Shown: piece by piece, positions 8,385-16,921 of the stretch
Numbering within the stretch: the stretch's first letter is position 1
Layout: the number at the start of each line of letters is the position of its first letter
DNA from: Streptomyces griseiscabiei
Lineage (GTDB): Bacteria > Actinomycetota > Actinomycetes > Streptomycetales > Streptomycetaceae
Direction of reading: 5' to 3'
Length of the DNA stretch: 64,000 nt
Assembly (NCBI RefSeq): GCF_020010925.1
Contig: NZ_JAGJBZ010000001.1
Coordinates: forward strand, 3,575,001 to 3,639,000
Program-made: the position numbers and the translations under genes
Notes under the pieces: generated by a model
What the model was told of the DNA's origin: nothing
Database searches by the model: none
What the model saw: only the letters and a program-made list of their open reading frames with translations

Positions 8385-9821
8385 CTACTTGGGCCTCGCG
8401 CCCTCCCCGATCCGATGCACTCGGACCATGTTCGTCGTCCCCGCCACCCCCGGGGGTGACCCGGCGGTGATGACGACCACGTCACCCTTCCCGCAACGGC
8501 CGTACTTCAGCAGCAGCTCGTCCACCTGGTCGACCATCGCGTCCGTGGAGTCGACCTCGGGGCCGAGGAAGGTCTCCACGCCCCAGGTCAGGCTCAGTTG
8601 GGAGCGGGTGGCCGGGGTGGGGGTGAAGGCGAGCAGGGGGATCGGGGAGCGGTAGCGGGAGAGGCGGCGGGCCGTGTCGCCGGACTGGCTGAGGGCGACG
8701 AGGAACTTGGCGTCGAGGAAGTCGCCGATCTCGGCCGCCGCGCGGGCCATGGCGCCGCCCTGGGTGCGGGGTTTGTTGTGTTCGGTGAGGGGTGGGAGGC
8801 CCTTGGCCAGCAACTCGGATTCCGCCGCCGCGACGATGCGGCTCATCGTGCGGACCGTCTCCGCGGCGTACTTGCCGACGCTGGTCTCGCCGGAGAGCAT
8901 GACCGCGTCCGTGCCGTCGAGGACGGCGTTGGCGACGTCGCTGACCTCGGCGCGGGTGGGCCGGGAGTTGTGGATCATCGAGTCGAGCATCTGGGTGGCG
9001 ACGATGACCGGTTTGGCGTTGCGCTTGGCGAGTTTGACCGTGCGCTTCTGGACCAGGGGGACCTGTTCCAGGGGCATTTCGACGCCCAGGTCACCGCGCG
9101 CGACCATGATGCCGTCGAAGGCGGCGACGATCTCGTCGATGTTCGCCACCGCCTGCGGCTTCTCGATCTTGGCGATGACGGGGAGGCGGCGGCCCTCCTC
9201 GTCCATGATCCGGTGGACGTGTTCGATGTCGCGGGCGGAGCGGACGAAGGAGAGGGCGATGATGTCGAAGCCGGTGCGCAGGGCCCAGCGGAGGTCTTCC
9301 TCGTCCTTCTCCGACATGGCGGGGACGGACACCGCGACGCCCGGGAGGTTGAGTCCCTTGTGGTCGGAGACCATCCCCCCTTCGACGACCCTTGTGCGGA
9401 CGCGGGGCCCGTCGACCGCCGTGACCTCCAGCGTCACCTTGCCGTCGTCGACGAGGATCTGTTCGCCGGGGCTGACGTCGGCCGCCAGGCCGTCGTACGT
9501 CGTGCCGCAGCCGTCGCTGTCGCCTTCTGCCCCCTGCTCCACGCTGATGGTGAAGGTGTCGCCGCGTTCGAGGAGTACGGGGCCTTCGGTGAAGCGGCCG
9601 AGGCGGATCTTCGGGCCCTGAAGGTCGGCGAGGGTGCCGACGCTGCGGCCGGTCTCGTCGGCGGCCTTGCGGACGTGGTGGTAGCGCTCGTCGTGTTCGG
9701 CGTGGCCGCCGTGGCTGAGGTTGAAGCGGGCGATGTCCATGCCGGCCTCGACCAGGGCCTTGATCTGGTCGTACGAGTCGGTGGCGGGCCCGAGGGTGCA
9801 GACGATCTTTGCTCGGCGCAT
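8385..9821 (-). CDS. pyk: Pyruvate kinase
   Basis: Glycolytic enzyme making pyruvate and ATP from phosphoenolpyruvate, 478 residues, the usual bacterial length. It starts MRRAKIVCTLGPA and shows ARFNLSHG, LADLQGPKIRLG (active-site loop), the catalytic-lysine segment VIAKIEKPQAV, MVARGDLGVE and the substrate loop ATQMLDSM-(9)-RAEVSDVANAVLDG. The C-terminal regulatory domain includes LVALSQSGDTAR. All expected active-site segments are intact. It is transcribed alone. The 133 bases upstream (9822-9954) presumably hold its promoter. Confidence 0.97.
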   Translation of the reverse strand: MRRAKIVCTLGPATDSYDQIKALVEAGMDIARFNLSHGGHAEHDERYHHVRKAADETGRSVGTLADLQGPKIRLGRFTEGPVLLERGDTFTISVEQGAEGDSDGCGTTYDGLAADVSPGEQILVDDGKVTLEVTAVDGPRVRTRVVEGGMVSDHKGLNLPGVAVSVPAMSEKDEEDLRWALRTGFDIIALSFVRSARDIEHVHRIMDEEGRRLPVIAKIEKPQAVANIDEIVAAFDGIMVARGDLGVEMPLEQVPLVQKRTVKLAKRNAKPVIVATQMLDSMIHNSRPTRAEVSDVANAVLDGTDAVMLSGETSVGKYAAETVRTMSRIVAAAESELLAKGLPPLTEHNKPRTQGGAMARAAAEIGDFLDAKFLVALSQSGDTARRLSRYRSPIPLLAFTPTPATRSQLSLTWGVETFLGPEVDSTDAMVDQVDELLLKYGRCGKGDVVVITAGSPPGVAGTTNMVRVHRIGEGARPK

Positions 9822-9954
9822 GGTTCGAGCCTAGGGCTTACCCGTCGGTAGTGATTTGGTGGAGCGTGACTACTCAACGGCCGTCAGGTGAAGGGTAATT
9901 GACAAGTGGTCACCACAATGGGCCCGATGGCCGCCAAGCAGTGAAGGGATCGGG

Positions 9955-10665
9955 TCACAGGCGTGGGGGCAGCATCGTGAAGCGTGCGTCGACCTGTGCG
10001 TGGACGTGTTGACGCTGGGGTTCGAGGTCGAGGGGCGCGGCGGTGCTGTCGGCTTGGGCGGCCATGGAGCGCATGCGGGCGCCGTGGGGTGCGGGGCCGG
10101 TGGGCTGGGGGGTCTCGGCTCCGATGTCGGCGAGTTCGACGAGGGCGGCGAGGGTGGTGCCGAGGGCTTCGGCGTATTCGCGGGCGCGTTGTACGGCTTC
10201 TTTGACGGCCTGCTGCCTGGCGCGTTTGTGGGCGGGTGAGTCGGGGCGCAGGGCCCACCAGGGGCCGTCGACGTGGGTGAGGTCGAGGTCGGCGAGGCGG
10301 GTGGTGAGTTCGCCGAGGGCGGTGAAGTCGGTGAGTTCGGCGGTGATGTGGACGCGGCCGTGGTAGGCGTGGATGCGTTCGCCTCTGCCCTTTTCCTTGA
10401 GTTCGGGGGTGAGGGAGAAGGTGCCGGTCTCCAGTCGTTCGACGGCTTCGCCGTAGCTTTTGACGAGGTCGAGGACGGTGGTGTTGCGGTGGGTGAGGTC
10501 GTCGAGGGCGGCGCGGCGGTCCTTGCCGCGGGCGAGGACGGTGACTCCGATGCGGGCTGTCTCGGGGTCGACTTCGAGGTGGGCTTCGCCGCGGACGGCG
10601 ATGCGGGGGGCGTCCGGGGTGCCGTAGGGGACGGCGGGCGGGGCTTCCTCTGCGCTGGTGGTCAT
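9955..10665 (-). CDS. SIMPL domain protein (DUF541)
   Basis: A 236-residue protein of the SIMPL/DUF541 family, whose members bind signalling molecules or are periplasmic. The fold is seen from RIAVRGEAHLEVDPETARIGVTV through the long helix AHKRARQQAVKEAVQRAREYAEALG. No signal peptide is visible, so this copy is probably cytoplasmic. I start at the ATG at 10665; a GTG nine bases upstream would add MGR. Its function is not established. It is divergent from the 5'-nucleotidase gene. Confidence 0.8.
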   Translation of the reverse strand: MTTSAEEAPPAVPYGTPDAPRIAVRGEAHLEVDPETARIGVTVLARGKDRRAALDDLTHRNTTVLDLVKSYGEAVERLETGTFSLTPELKEKGRGERIHAYHGRVHITAELTDFTALGELTTRLADLDLTHVDGPWWALRPDSPAHKRARQQAVKEAVQRAREYAEALGTTLAALVELADIGAETPQPTGPAPHGARMRSMAAQADSTAAPLDLEPQRQHVHAQVDARFTMLPPRL

Positions 10666-10764
10666 ACGCCCCACTCTGTCACCGATGGCCTGGTGGCAGG
10701 GGTGTGCGGGTCACCAGATCGCAACCTGTGGGGTCTGTTGCGTCGGGGGTGGTTCGGGTCAGAA

Positions 10765-10820
10765 TCTACGCGCGTCGTCACCTTTGGTCGGGTGTTTTGT
10801 CGTCCATGGTCTACGCGCGT
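10765..10820 (+). promoter_or_regulatory. Paired direct repeats with palindromic core upstream of the nucleotidase
   Basis: The 11-mer TCTACGCGCGT occurs at 10765-10775 and again at 10810-10820, 45 bp apart, and its core ACGCGCGT is self-complementary. Both copies lie in the 187-bp gap between the SIMPL gene and the nucleotidase, the second ending 32 bases before the ATG. The arrangement suggests two operator half-sites or two weak palindromes, but I cannot name the regulator. Confidence 0.45.
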
Positions 10821-10852
10821 TGAGATCGTCCGTTCTCCGAGGAGTACCCGAG

Positions 10853-12664
10853 ATGCCCTTGAACCGCCGGAAGTTTCTGAAGAAGTCGGCCGTGACCGGT
10901 GCGGGCGTGGCCATCGCCGGTTCGGCCATGGCTCCGAGCGCGCAGGCGGCGGAGGCGAAGGCCACCGGCCGGAAGAAGGACACGGACCGGTACAGCTTCA
11001 CCGTGATGGGGACGACCGACCTGCACGGCAACGTCTTCAACTGGGACTACTTCACGGACAAGGAGTTCGACGACAAGGCGCACAACGACGTCGGTCTGGC
11101 GAAGATCTCGACGCTGGTGAACCGGATCCGTAAGGAGAAGGGGCGTCGGAACACGCTGCTGATCGACGCGGGTGACACCATCCAGGGCACGCAGTTGTCG
11201 TACTACTACGCGAAGGTGGACCCGATCACCGCCAAGGGCGGTCCGGTGCACCCGATGGCGCAGGCGATGAACGCGATGGACTACGACGCGGCGGCGCTGG
11301 GGAACCACGAGTTCAACTACGGCATCCCGGTGCTGCGGAAGTTCCAGAAGCAGTGTCGTTTCCCGCTGCTGGGGGCGAACGCGCTGGACGCCAAGACGCT
11401 GCTGCCGGCGTTCCCGCCGTACAGCATGCACCGGATGCGTACGCCGCACGGGCCGGATGTGCGGGTGGCGGTGCTGGGGCTGACGAACCCGGGTATCGCG
11501 ATCTGGGACAAGGCCAATGTGCAGGGGAAGATGACGTTCCCGGGGCTGGAGGAGCAGGCGGCGAAGTGGGTGCCGAAGCTGCGGTCGATGGGTGCGGACG
11601 TGGTCATCGTGTCGGCGCACAGTGGGTCGTCGGGGACGTCGTCGTACGGTGACCAGTTGCCGTACATCGAGAACGCGGCGGGGCTGGTGGCCGAGCAGGT
11701 GCCGGGGATCGACGCGATCCTGGTGGGGCACGCGCACACGGAGATCCCGGAGTACTTCGTCACCAACAAGGAGACCGGCAAGCGGGTCGTGCTGTCGGAG
11801 CCGCTGAAGTGGGGGCAGCGGCTGACGTTGTTCGACTTCGAGATGGTGTGGAGCAAGGGCTCCTGGAAGCTGGAGAAGGTCGGCGCGCAGGTCCTGAACT
11901 CCAACACGGTGGAGGAGGACCCGAAGATCGTGTCGATGCTCGTGGACGAGCACGAGAAGGTCGTGGCGTACGTCAACCAGATCATCGGTACGAACGCGGC
12001 CGAGATGACGTCGGTGGAGGCGCCGTACAAGGACGTCCCGATCATCGATCTGATCAACCACATCCAGGCCGACACGGTGAAGCAGGCGCTCTCCGCGACC
12101 GAGTACGCGTCGCTGCCGGTGCTGTCGCAGGCGGCGGCGTTCTCGCGGAGCGCGGTGATCCCGGCGGGGAACGTCACCATCCGTGATGTGGCCGGTCTGT
12201 ATGTCTTCGAGAACACGCTGGAGGCGCGTCTGATGACGGGTGCGCAGATGAAGGCGTATCTGGAGTTCTCGGCGAACTACTTCGTGCAGACGGCGGCGGA
12301 CGCGGTGGTCGATCCGGCGCTGCTGACGAACGCGAACGGTACGCCGGACTACAACTACGACGCGGTGAGCGGTCTGTCGTACGAGATCGACATCGCGAAG
12401 CCGGCCGGGTCGCGGGTCACGAACGTGCGGTTCGAGGGTGCGCCTCTCGCGGACGACCGGAAGTTCGTGTTCGCGGTGAACAACTACCGGGCCAACGGCG
12501 GTGGCAACTTCCCGCATGTCGCCGCGGCCCAGATGGTGTGGTCGAACTCGGACGAGATCCGTAACACGATGATCGCGTGGGTGAAGGCGAAGGGGTCGAT
12601 CGACCCGGCGGCGTTCGCGTCGGTGGACTGGAAGCTGACGCGGAACGGTACGCCGGTCTTCTAG
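10853..12664 (+). CDS. Tat-exported 5'-nucleotidase / 2',3'-cyclic phosphodiesterase (UshA family)
   Basis: A 603-residue secreted metallophosphoesterase. The N-terminus carries a twin-arginine signal (R5-R6-KFLKK, hydrophobic core, AQA-AEA cleavage region near residue 32). The catalytic domain has TTDLHGN (D56, H58), the NHEFNYG block near residue 150 and GHAHTEIP near 296, the di-metal ligands of this family. A 5'-nucleotidase C-terminal domain follows (from about residue 370). It should hydrolyse extracellular nucleotides or cyclic 2',3'-phosphates and so release phosphate and nucleosides. The ATG at 10853 has GAGGAG eight bases upstream. It converges on the SGNH hydrolase gene 13 bases away. 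Confidence 0.92.
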   Translation: MPLNRRKFLKKSAVTGAGVAIAGSAMAPSAQAAEAKATGRKKDTDRYSFTVMGTTDLHGNVFNWDYFTDKEFDDKAHNDVGLAKISTLVNRIRKEKGRRNTLLIDAGDTIQGTQLSYYYAKVDPITAKGGPVHPMAQAMNAMDYDAAALGNHEFNYGIPVLRKFQKQCRFPLLGANALDAKTLLPAFPPYSMHRMRTPHGPDVRVAVLGLTNPGIAIWDKANVQGKMTFPGLEEQAAKWVPKLRSMGADVVIVSAHSGSSGTSSYGDQLPYIENAAGLVAEQVPGIDAILVGHAHTEIPEYFVTNKETGKRVVLSEPLKWGQRLTLFDFEMVWSKGSWKLEKVGAQVLNSNTVEEDPKIVSMLVDEHEKVVAYVNQIIGTNAAEMTSVEAPYKDVPIIDLINHIQADTVKQALSATEYASLPVLSQAAAFSRSAVIPAGNVTIRDVAGLYVFENTLEARLMTGAQMKAYLEFSANYFVQTAADAVVDPALLTNANGTPDYNYDAVSGLSYEIDIAKPAGSRVTNVRFEGAPLADDRKFVFAVNNYRANGGGNFPHVAAAQMVWSNSDEIRNTMIAWVKAKGSIDPAAFASVDWKLTRNGTPVF

Positions 12665-12677
12665 AGCCCCTGTTGTT

Positions 12678-13841
12678 CTAGAGGTCCAGGAGGGACAGGT
12701 CGACGGCGTCGGCGAGGGCTTTCGCGCCGGCGTCGTTGACATGGAGGCCGTCGCCGCTGTTGTAGGGGGCGTGGATGCGGGTGGGGTGGTCCGGGTCCGC
12801 GACGGCGGCGGCGGTGTCGACGACGGCGTCGAAGGGGTGGGTGTCGCCGAGGAGCCAGGTGTTGACCTGGGCGCGTACGGTCTGGCCCTCGTCGGTGTCG
12901 TAGCCGGGGTAGACGGTGCCGGCGTAGGGGCCGACGGTGGCGGCGATGACGGTGAGTCCGGCGTCGTGGAGGCGGTCGGCGAGGGTGGTCAGGCCGGTGA
13001 TCAGGTCGGCGGCGGTGGGGAGTTTGGCGGGTTCGGGGAAGGCGATGGCGCCGGGCAGGCCGAGGTCGTTGAGGCCGGTGTGGATGATGACGTGGCTGAC
13101 GCCGGGGATGTCGAGGACGTCCCGTTCGACTCGGGACAGCAGGTGGGCGCCGATCTCGTCGGTGAGGAGGCGGTTGCCGGAGATGCCGGTGGCGACGATC
13201 CAGCCGGTGGTGAGGCGGCGGTCGAGTTGGGCGGGGAAGCTGTTCGAGGTGCCGGGGGTGGTGGCCATGCCCTCGATCCAGGAGTCCCCGAAGGCGACGG
13301 CGATACGGGTGGTGTCGGGGGCGAGGACGTCGAGGCCGGTGAGGAAGTGCCCGGTGATGAGTTCGTCGGACTCGTCGAGGGATGCGGCGGTGAGCTGGTC
13401 GCCGGGGACGGCGTGGCCGACGTCGTAGGGGATGGCGGTGTGGGTGGTGAGGCCGGTGTCGCCGGGGAGGTAGAGGCTGAGGGCGAGTTCCCGGCCGGCG
13501 GTGACGGGGCCTTCGACGGGGTCGCTGACGATCTCTTCGCCGGGCGGGACGGTGGCGGTCTCGGCGCCGGCGAAGCGGAGGGTGACATCGGTGGCGGGGT
13601 CGATGGCGCTGCATTCGACGCGGTGGGCGAGGTGGGCGCCGCCGATCTCCAGTGGGGTGCGGCCGTAGCGGTTGCTGAGGCGGACGCGCAGGGCGTCGCC
13701 GCCGCCCGCCGGGCGCAGGGTCTGGCGGACGGTCTGGTCGGTGAAGCCTCGGACCTCGAAGAGCTTGAAGGCTTCGTGGGGGTCGATGACGGCGGAGCGG
13801 TGGGCGGCGATCCAGGTCTTGCCTGCGCGGGTGCGGGTCAT
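12678..13841 (-). CDS. SGNH/GDSL-family hydrolase
   Basis: A 387-residue esterase-like protein in two parts: a beta-rich N-terminal domain (about 1-165) and a C-terminal SGNH hydrolase. The four SGNH blocks are visible: block I FGDSWIEG with Ser187, block II GISGNRL near 219, block III HTGLNDLG, and block V DGLHVNDAG carrying the catalytic Asp/His near the end. No signal peptide is apparent. The substrate is unknown; relatives act on acetylated sugars or lipids. Confidence 0.88.
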   Translation of the reverse strand: MTRTRAGKTWIAAHRSAVIDPHEAFKLFEVRGFTDQTVRQTLRPAGGGDALRVRLSNRYGRTPLEIGGAHLAHRVECSAIDPATDVTLRFAGAETATVPPGEEIVSDPVEGPVTAGRELALSLYLPGDTGLTTHTAIPYDVGHAVPGDQLTAASLDESDELITGHFLTGLDVLAPDTTRIAVAFGDSWIEGMATTPGTSNSFPAQLDRRLTTGWIVATGISGNRLLTDEIGAHLLSRVERDVLDIPGVSHVIIHTGLNDLGLPGAIAFPEPAKLPTAADLITGLTTLADRLHDAGLTVIAATVGPYAGTVYPGYDTDEGQTVRAQVNTWLLGDTHPFDAVVDTAAAVADPDHPTRIHAPYNSGDGLHVNDAGAKALADAVDLSLLDL

Positions 13842-13905
13842 GGCCGAAAGGTAGGCAGTTTCCCTGCAGCCGTCACCACTTCTGCCCTACTTCTTTACTC
13901 TTCGA

Positions 13906-15342
13906 TTACCTGACGTCGGCGAGGGGCGTCAGCCGGGGTGCGGACTTCTCGCCGCGCGCGGGCGGGATCCGCGGCCCGGGTTCGAGGCCGAAGGTGGTGA
14001 ACGCGGTGCGGCCCGGCAGGGGGTAGGGCTCCTTGTCGGTGAGGGTGTTGAGGATGCGGGCGCTGCGCCAGGCGGCGAGGCCGAGGTCGGGGGCGCCAAC
14101 GCCGTGGGTGTGCAGTTCGGCGTTCTGGACGTAGACATGGCAGCCGGCGGCGGTGACGGACGGGTCGAGGATCATCCGGAACCGGTCGTCGACGCGGGGC
14201 CGTTCCCGGCTGTCGCGCCGCATGTACGGGTCGAGGCCGGCGAGGACCCGGTCGAGGGGCCGCTCGCGGTAGCCGGTGGCGAGGACGACGGCGTCGGTGG
14301 TGAGGCGGGAGCGGGTGCCCTGTTCGCTGTGTTCGAGGTGGAGTTCGACCTTGGTGGTGGCGAGCCGGCCGGCCGTGCGGACGTGGACGCCGGGGGTGAG
14401 GACGGCGTCGGGCCAGCCGCCGTCGAGGGTGCGGCGGTACAGCTCGTCGTGGATGGCGGCGATGGTGTCGGCGCCGATGCCCTTGTGGAGCTGCCACTGG
14501 GCGGCGACGAGCCGGTCCCGGGTGGCTTCGGTGAGGGCGTGGAAGTAGCGGGTGTAGTCCGGGGTGAAGTGTTCGAGGCCGAGCTTGGAGTACTCCATGG
14601 GCGCGAACGCCTCGGTGCGGCCGAGCCAGTGCAGCCGCTCGCGGCCCGCGGGCCGGTGGCGCAGCAGGTCGAGGAAGATCTCGGCCCCCGACTGTCCGGC
14701 GCCGATGACGGTGACGTGTCCGGCGGACAGCAGGCGGTCGCGCGCGCCGAGGTAGTCCGCGGCGTGGATCACGGGCACGCCGGCGGCCTCGACGAGCGGC
14801 TTCAGGGGTTCGGGGACATGGGGTTCGGTGCCGACGCCGAGCACGATGTTCCGGGCGTACGTACGGCCGAGGATCTCGGTCTCGCCGTCGTCGTCGAGGT
14901 GGGTGTGGTCGACCTCGAAGAGGTCCCGTTCGGGGTTCCAGCGGACCGAGTCGACCTGGTGTCCGAAGCGCAGTCCGGGGAGGTTCTCGGCGACCCAGCG
15001 GCAGTAGGCGTCGTACTCGGCGCGCTGGATGTGGAACCGCTCGGCGAAGTAGAACGGGAAGAGCCGGTCGCGGGTCCTGAGGTAGTTCAGGAACGACCAG
15101 GGGCTCTTCGGGTCGGCGAGGGTCACCAGGTCGGCCAGGAAGGGCACTTGGACGGTGGCGCCCTCGATGAGCAGGCCCGGGTGCCAGTCGAAGCCGGGGC
15201 GCTGTTCGTAGAAGACGGCGTCGAGTTCGGTGAGGGGGTGGGCGAGGGCGGCGAGGGAGAGGTTGGCGGGTCCGATGCCGACGCCGACGAGGTCGCGGGG
15301 GGCTTCGGGTTCGCGCCGGTCGTGCGCGGGGGGCGTGCTCAT
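13906..15342 (-). CDS. Lysine/ornithine N-monooxygenase (SidA/IucD/PvdA family)
   Basis: A flavin N-hydroxylase of 478 residues that would hydroxylate the side-chain amine of lysine, ornithine or a diamine. FAD site GVGIGPANLSLA lies at about 20-31, an NADPH-binding GAGQSGAEIF block in the middle, and the ATGYRERPLD motif near the C-terminus. The N-terminal DWHPGLLIEGATVQVPFL segment is typical of the family. The ATG at 15342 overlaps the stop of the decarboxylase gene (ATGA), so the pair is translationally coupled. This order matches desA-desB of desferrioxamine clusters, but no acyltransferase or NIS synthetase follows. Confidence 0.9.
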   Translation of the reverse strand: MSTPPAHDRREPEAPRDLVGVGIGPANLSLAALAHPLTELDAVFYEQRPGFDWHPGLLIEGATVQVPFLADLVTLADPKSPWSFLNYLRTRDRLFPFYFAERFHIQRAEYDAYCRWVAENLPGLRFGHQVDSVRWNPERDLFEVDHTHLDDDGETEILGRTYARNIVLGVGTEPHVPEPLKPLVEAAGVPVIHAADYLGARDRLLSAGHVTVIGAGQSGAEIFLDLLRHRPAGRERLHWLGRTEAFAPMEYSKLGLEHFTPDYTRYFHALTEATRDRLVAAQWQLHKGIGADTIAAIHDELYRRTLDGGWPDAVLTPGVHVRTAGRLATTKVELHLEHSEQGTRSRLTTDAVVLATGYRERPLDRVLAGLDPYMRRDSRERPRVDDRFRMILDPSVTAAGCHVYVQNAELHTHGVGAPDLGLAAWRSARILNTLTDKEPYPLPGRTAFTTFGLEPGPRIPPARGEKSAPRLTPLADVR

Positions 15343-16721
15343 CTGGGGGTGTGTCCTTCGGGAGGTTCGGTGAGTGCGGCGGCTTCCACGAGCTTCAGCA
15401 GGGCGGTGAGGTCGGCCGGCCGGGTGTGCGGGTTGAGCAGGGTGGCCTTGAGCCACAGGCGGCCGTCCAGCGCGGCGCGGCCTATGACGGCCCGGCCGTC
15501 GTGGAGGAGCCGGCGGCGTACGGCGGCCACGGTGTCGTCGGTGGCTCCGGCGGGCCGGAAGAGGACCGTGCTGAGGGTGGGCCGGTCGTGCAGGTCGAAG
15601 CCGGGGTGTGCCTCGACGGCGGTGGCGAACTCCTGGGCGAGTGCGCAGACCTGGTCGACGAGACGGCCGAGTCCGGTGCGCCCGACGGTCTTGAGGGTGA
15701 CGGCGATCTTGAGGATGTCGGGCCGCCGGGTGGTGCGCAGGGACCGGCCGAGCAGATCGGGCAGTCCGGCCTCGGTGTCGTCGTCCGCGTTGAGGTAGTC
15801 GGCCCGGTGCCCGAGGACGGCGAGGTCGTGCGCGTCCCGTACGGCGAGGAGGCCGGCGGCGACCGGCTGCCAGCCGAGTTTGTGCAGGTCCAGGGTGATG
15901 GTGTGGGCGCGGGCGAGGCCGTCCAGGCGGGCCCGGTGCCGGTCGCTGAAGAGGAGGCCTCCGCCGTAGGCCGCGTCGACGTGGAGGCGGGCGCCGTGGG
16001 CCGCGCACAGGTCGGCGATCTCGGGCAGCGGGTCGATGAGCCCGGCGTCGGTGGTGCCGGCGGTGGCGGCGACCAGCAGGGGCCCCTGGAGGTGGGTGAG
16101 GGCGTCGTCGAGGGCGGCGGGGTCCAGGGTGCCGGCCGGGGTGGGGACGGCGACGGGTTCGGGGAGGCCGAGGAGCCAGGCGGCGCGGGGCAGGGAGTGA
16201 TGGGCGGCGGCGCCGTGGACGAGCCGTACGCCGGGGTGTGCCTCGCGGGCCAGCAGGACGGCGAGGTGGTTGGCCTCGGTGCCTCCGGTGGTGACCAGCG
16301 CGTCGGCGGCGCCGGCCGCCTCGGCGAGGGCCCGGGTGACCAGCGCTTCGAGCGCGGAGGCGGCCGGGGCCTGGTCCCAGGAGTCGAGGGAGGGGTTCAG
16401 TACGGAGACGGCGAGGTCGGCGGCGGCTGCCACGGCCAGGGGCGGGGTGTGGAGGTGGGCCGCGCACAGGGGGTCGGCGGGGTCGGCGGTGCCCGCCGCG
16501 AGGACCCGGACCAGCCGGTGGAGGGCGTCCGGCTCACCCTCGGCGGGGAGCGGCTCCCCGAGCGCGTCCCGCACCGCCGCGGCGACCGCCTCCGGGCCGC
16601 CGGCCGGGAGGGGCCCGCCGCGCGCCTCGGTCCCCTCCCGAAGCGCGTCGAGCACGGTGTCGAGCAACGGCCGGAGCGCGTCGGGACCTTGGGGTCCCGA
16701 GGCGAGGGGCGGGGTGGTCAT
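15339..16721 (-). CDS. PLP-dependent amino acid decarboxylase (group II, DesA-like)
   Basis: A 460-residue pyridoxal-phosphate decarboxylase. Asp249 in LHVDAAYGG contacts the cofactor nitrogen and Lys281 in TITLDLHKLGWQP forms the Schiff base; TTGGTEANH (about 144-152) is the phosphate-binding segment. Coupling to an N-hydroxylase suggests it decarboxylates lysine or ornithine to the diamine, as DesA does, but diaminobutyrate or aromatic substrates cannot be excluded. The ATG at 16721 has GGAGGA upstream. I find no palindrome resembling the actinobacterial iron box (TTAGGTTAGGCTAACCTAA type) in its leader, so iron control is not evident. Confidence 0.87.
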   Translation of the reverse strand: MTTPPLASGPQGPDALRPLLDTVLDALREGTEARGGPLPAGGPEAVAAAVRDALGEPLPAEGEPDALHRLVRVLAAGTADPADPLCAAHLHTPPLAVAAAADLAVSVLNPSLDSWDQAPAASALEALVTRALAEAAGAADALVTTGGTEANHLAVLLAREAHPGVRLVHGAAAHHSLPRAAWLLGLPEPVAVPTPAGTLDPAALDDALTHLQGPLLVAATAGTTDAGLIDPLPEIADLCAAHGARLHVDAAYGGGLLFSDRHRARLDGLARAHTITLDLHKLGWQPVAAGLLAVRDAHDLAVLGHRADYLNADDDTEAGLPDLLGRSLRTTRRPDILKIAVTLKTVGRTGLGRLVDQVCALAQEFATAVEAHPGFDLHDRPTLSTVLFRPAGATDDTVAAVRRRLLHDGRAVIGRAALDGRLWLKATLLNPHTRPADLTALLKLVEAAALTEPPEGHTPR

Positions 16722-16842
16722 GGGTTCCTCCGAGCACGGGGAATCCCATCTTGTACGCCGATCGGGTGCAGGTCCCGGAAAGGCCGTTGATTACAGCCGA
16801 AAGAGGGTACGGGAGATCACCCTCGACAGCAGCGGGCCCCAA

Positions 16843-16872
16843 AGGGGCGCGGGGAACTGCGCGACCGGCCCC
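16843..16872 (+). repeat. Dispersed intergenic repeat, single copy
   Basis: This copy, AGGGGCGCGGGG followed by AACTGCGCGACC and GGCCCC, matches the arms of the large inverted repeat at 50612-50760 over about 24 bases and then diverges. It lies in the 200-bp gap between the decarboxylase gene and the aminopeptidase. The rest of that gap shows nothing I can name. Confidence 0.7.
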
Positions 16873-16921
16873 ATACGGCCGCAAGCCCGCAGTACACCCG
16901 AACCCCTACGTCGAGCCCCGG

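Noticed and set aside
9822..9954. Possible PhoP box upstream of pyk (TGTCAAT then CTTCACC, 11 bases apart)
   Set aside because: Only the second unit resembles the PHO consensus GTTCACC; the first matches three of seven. Too weak without other support.
13906..16721. Complete desferrioxamine cluster
   Set aside because: Only the first two enzymes are present. The neighbours are an SGNH hydrolase and an aminopeptidase, not DesC or DesD.
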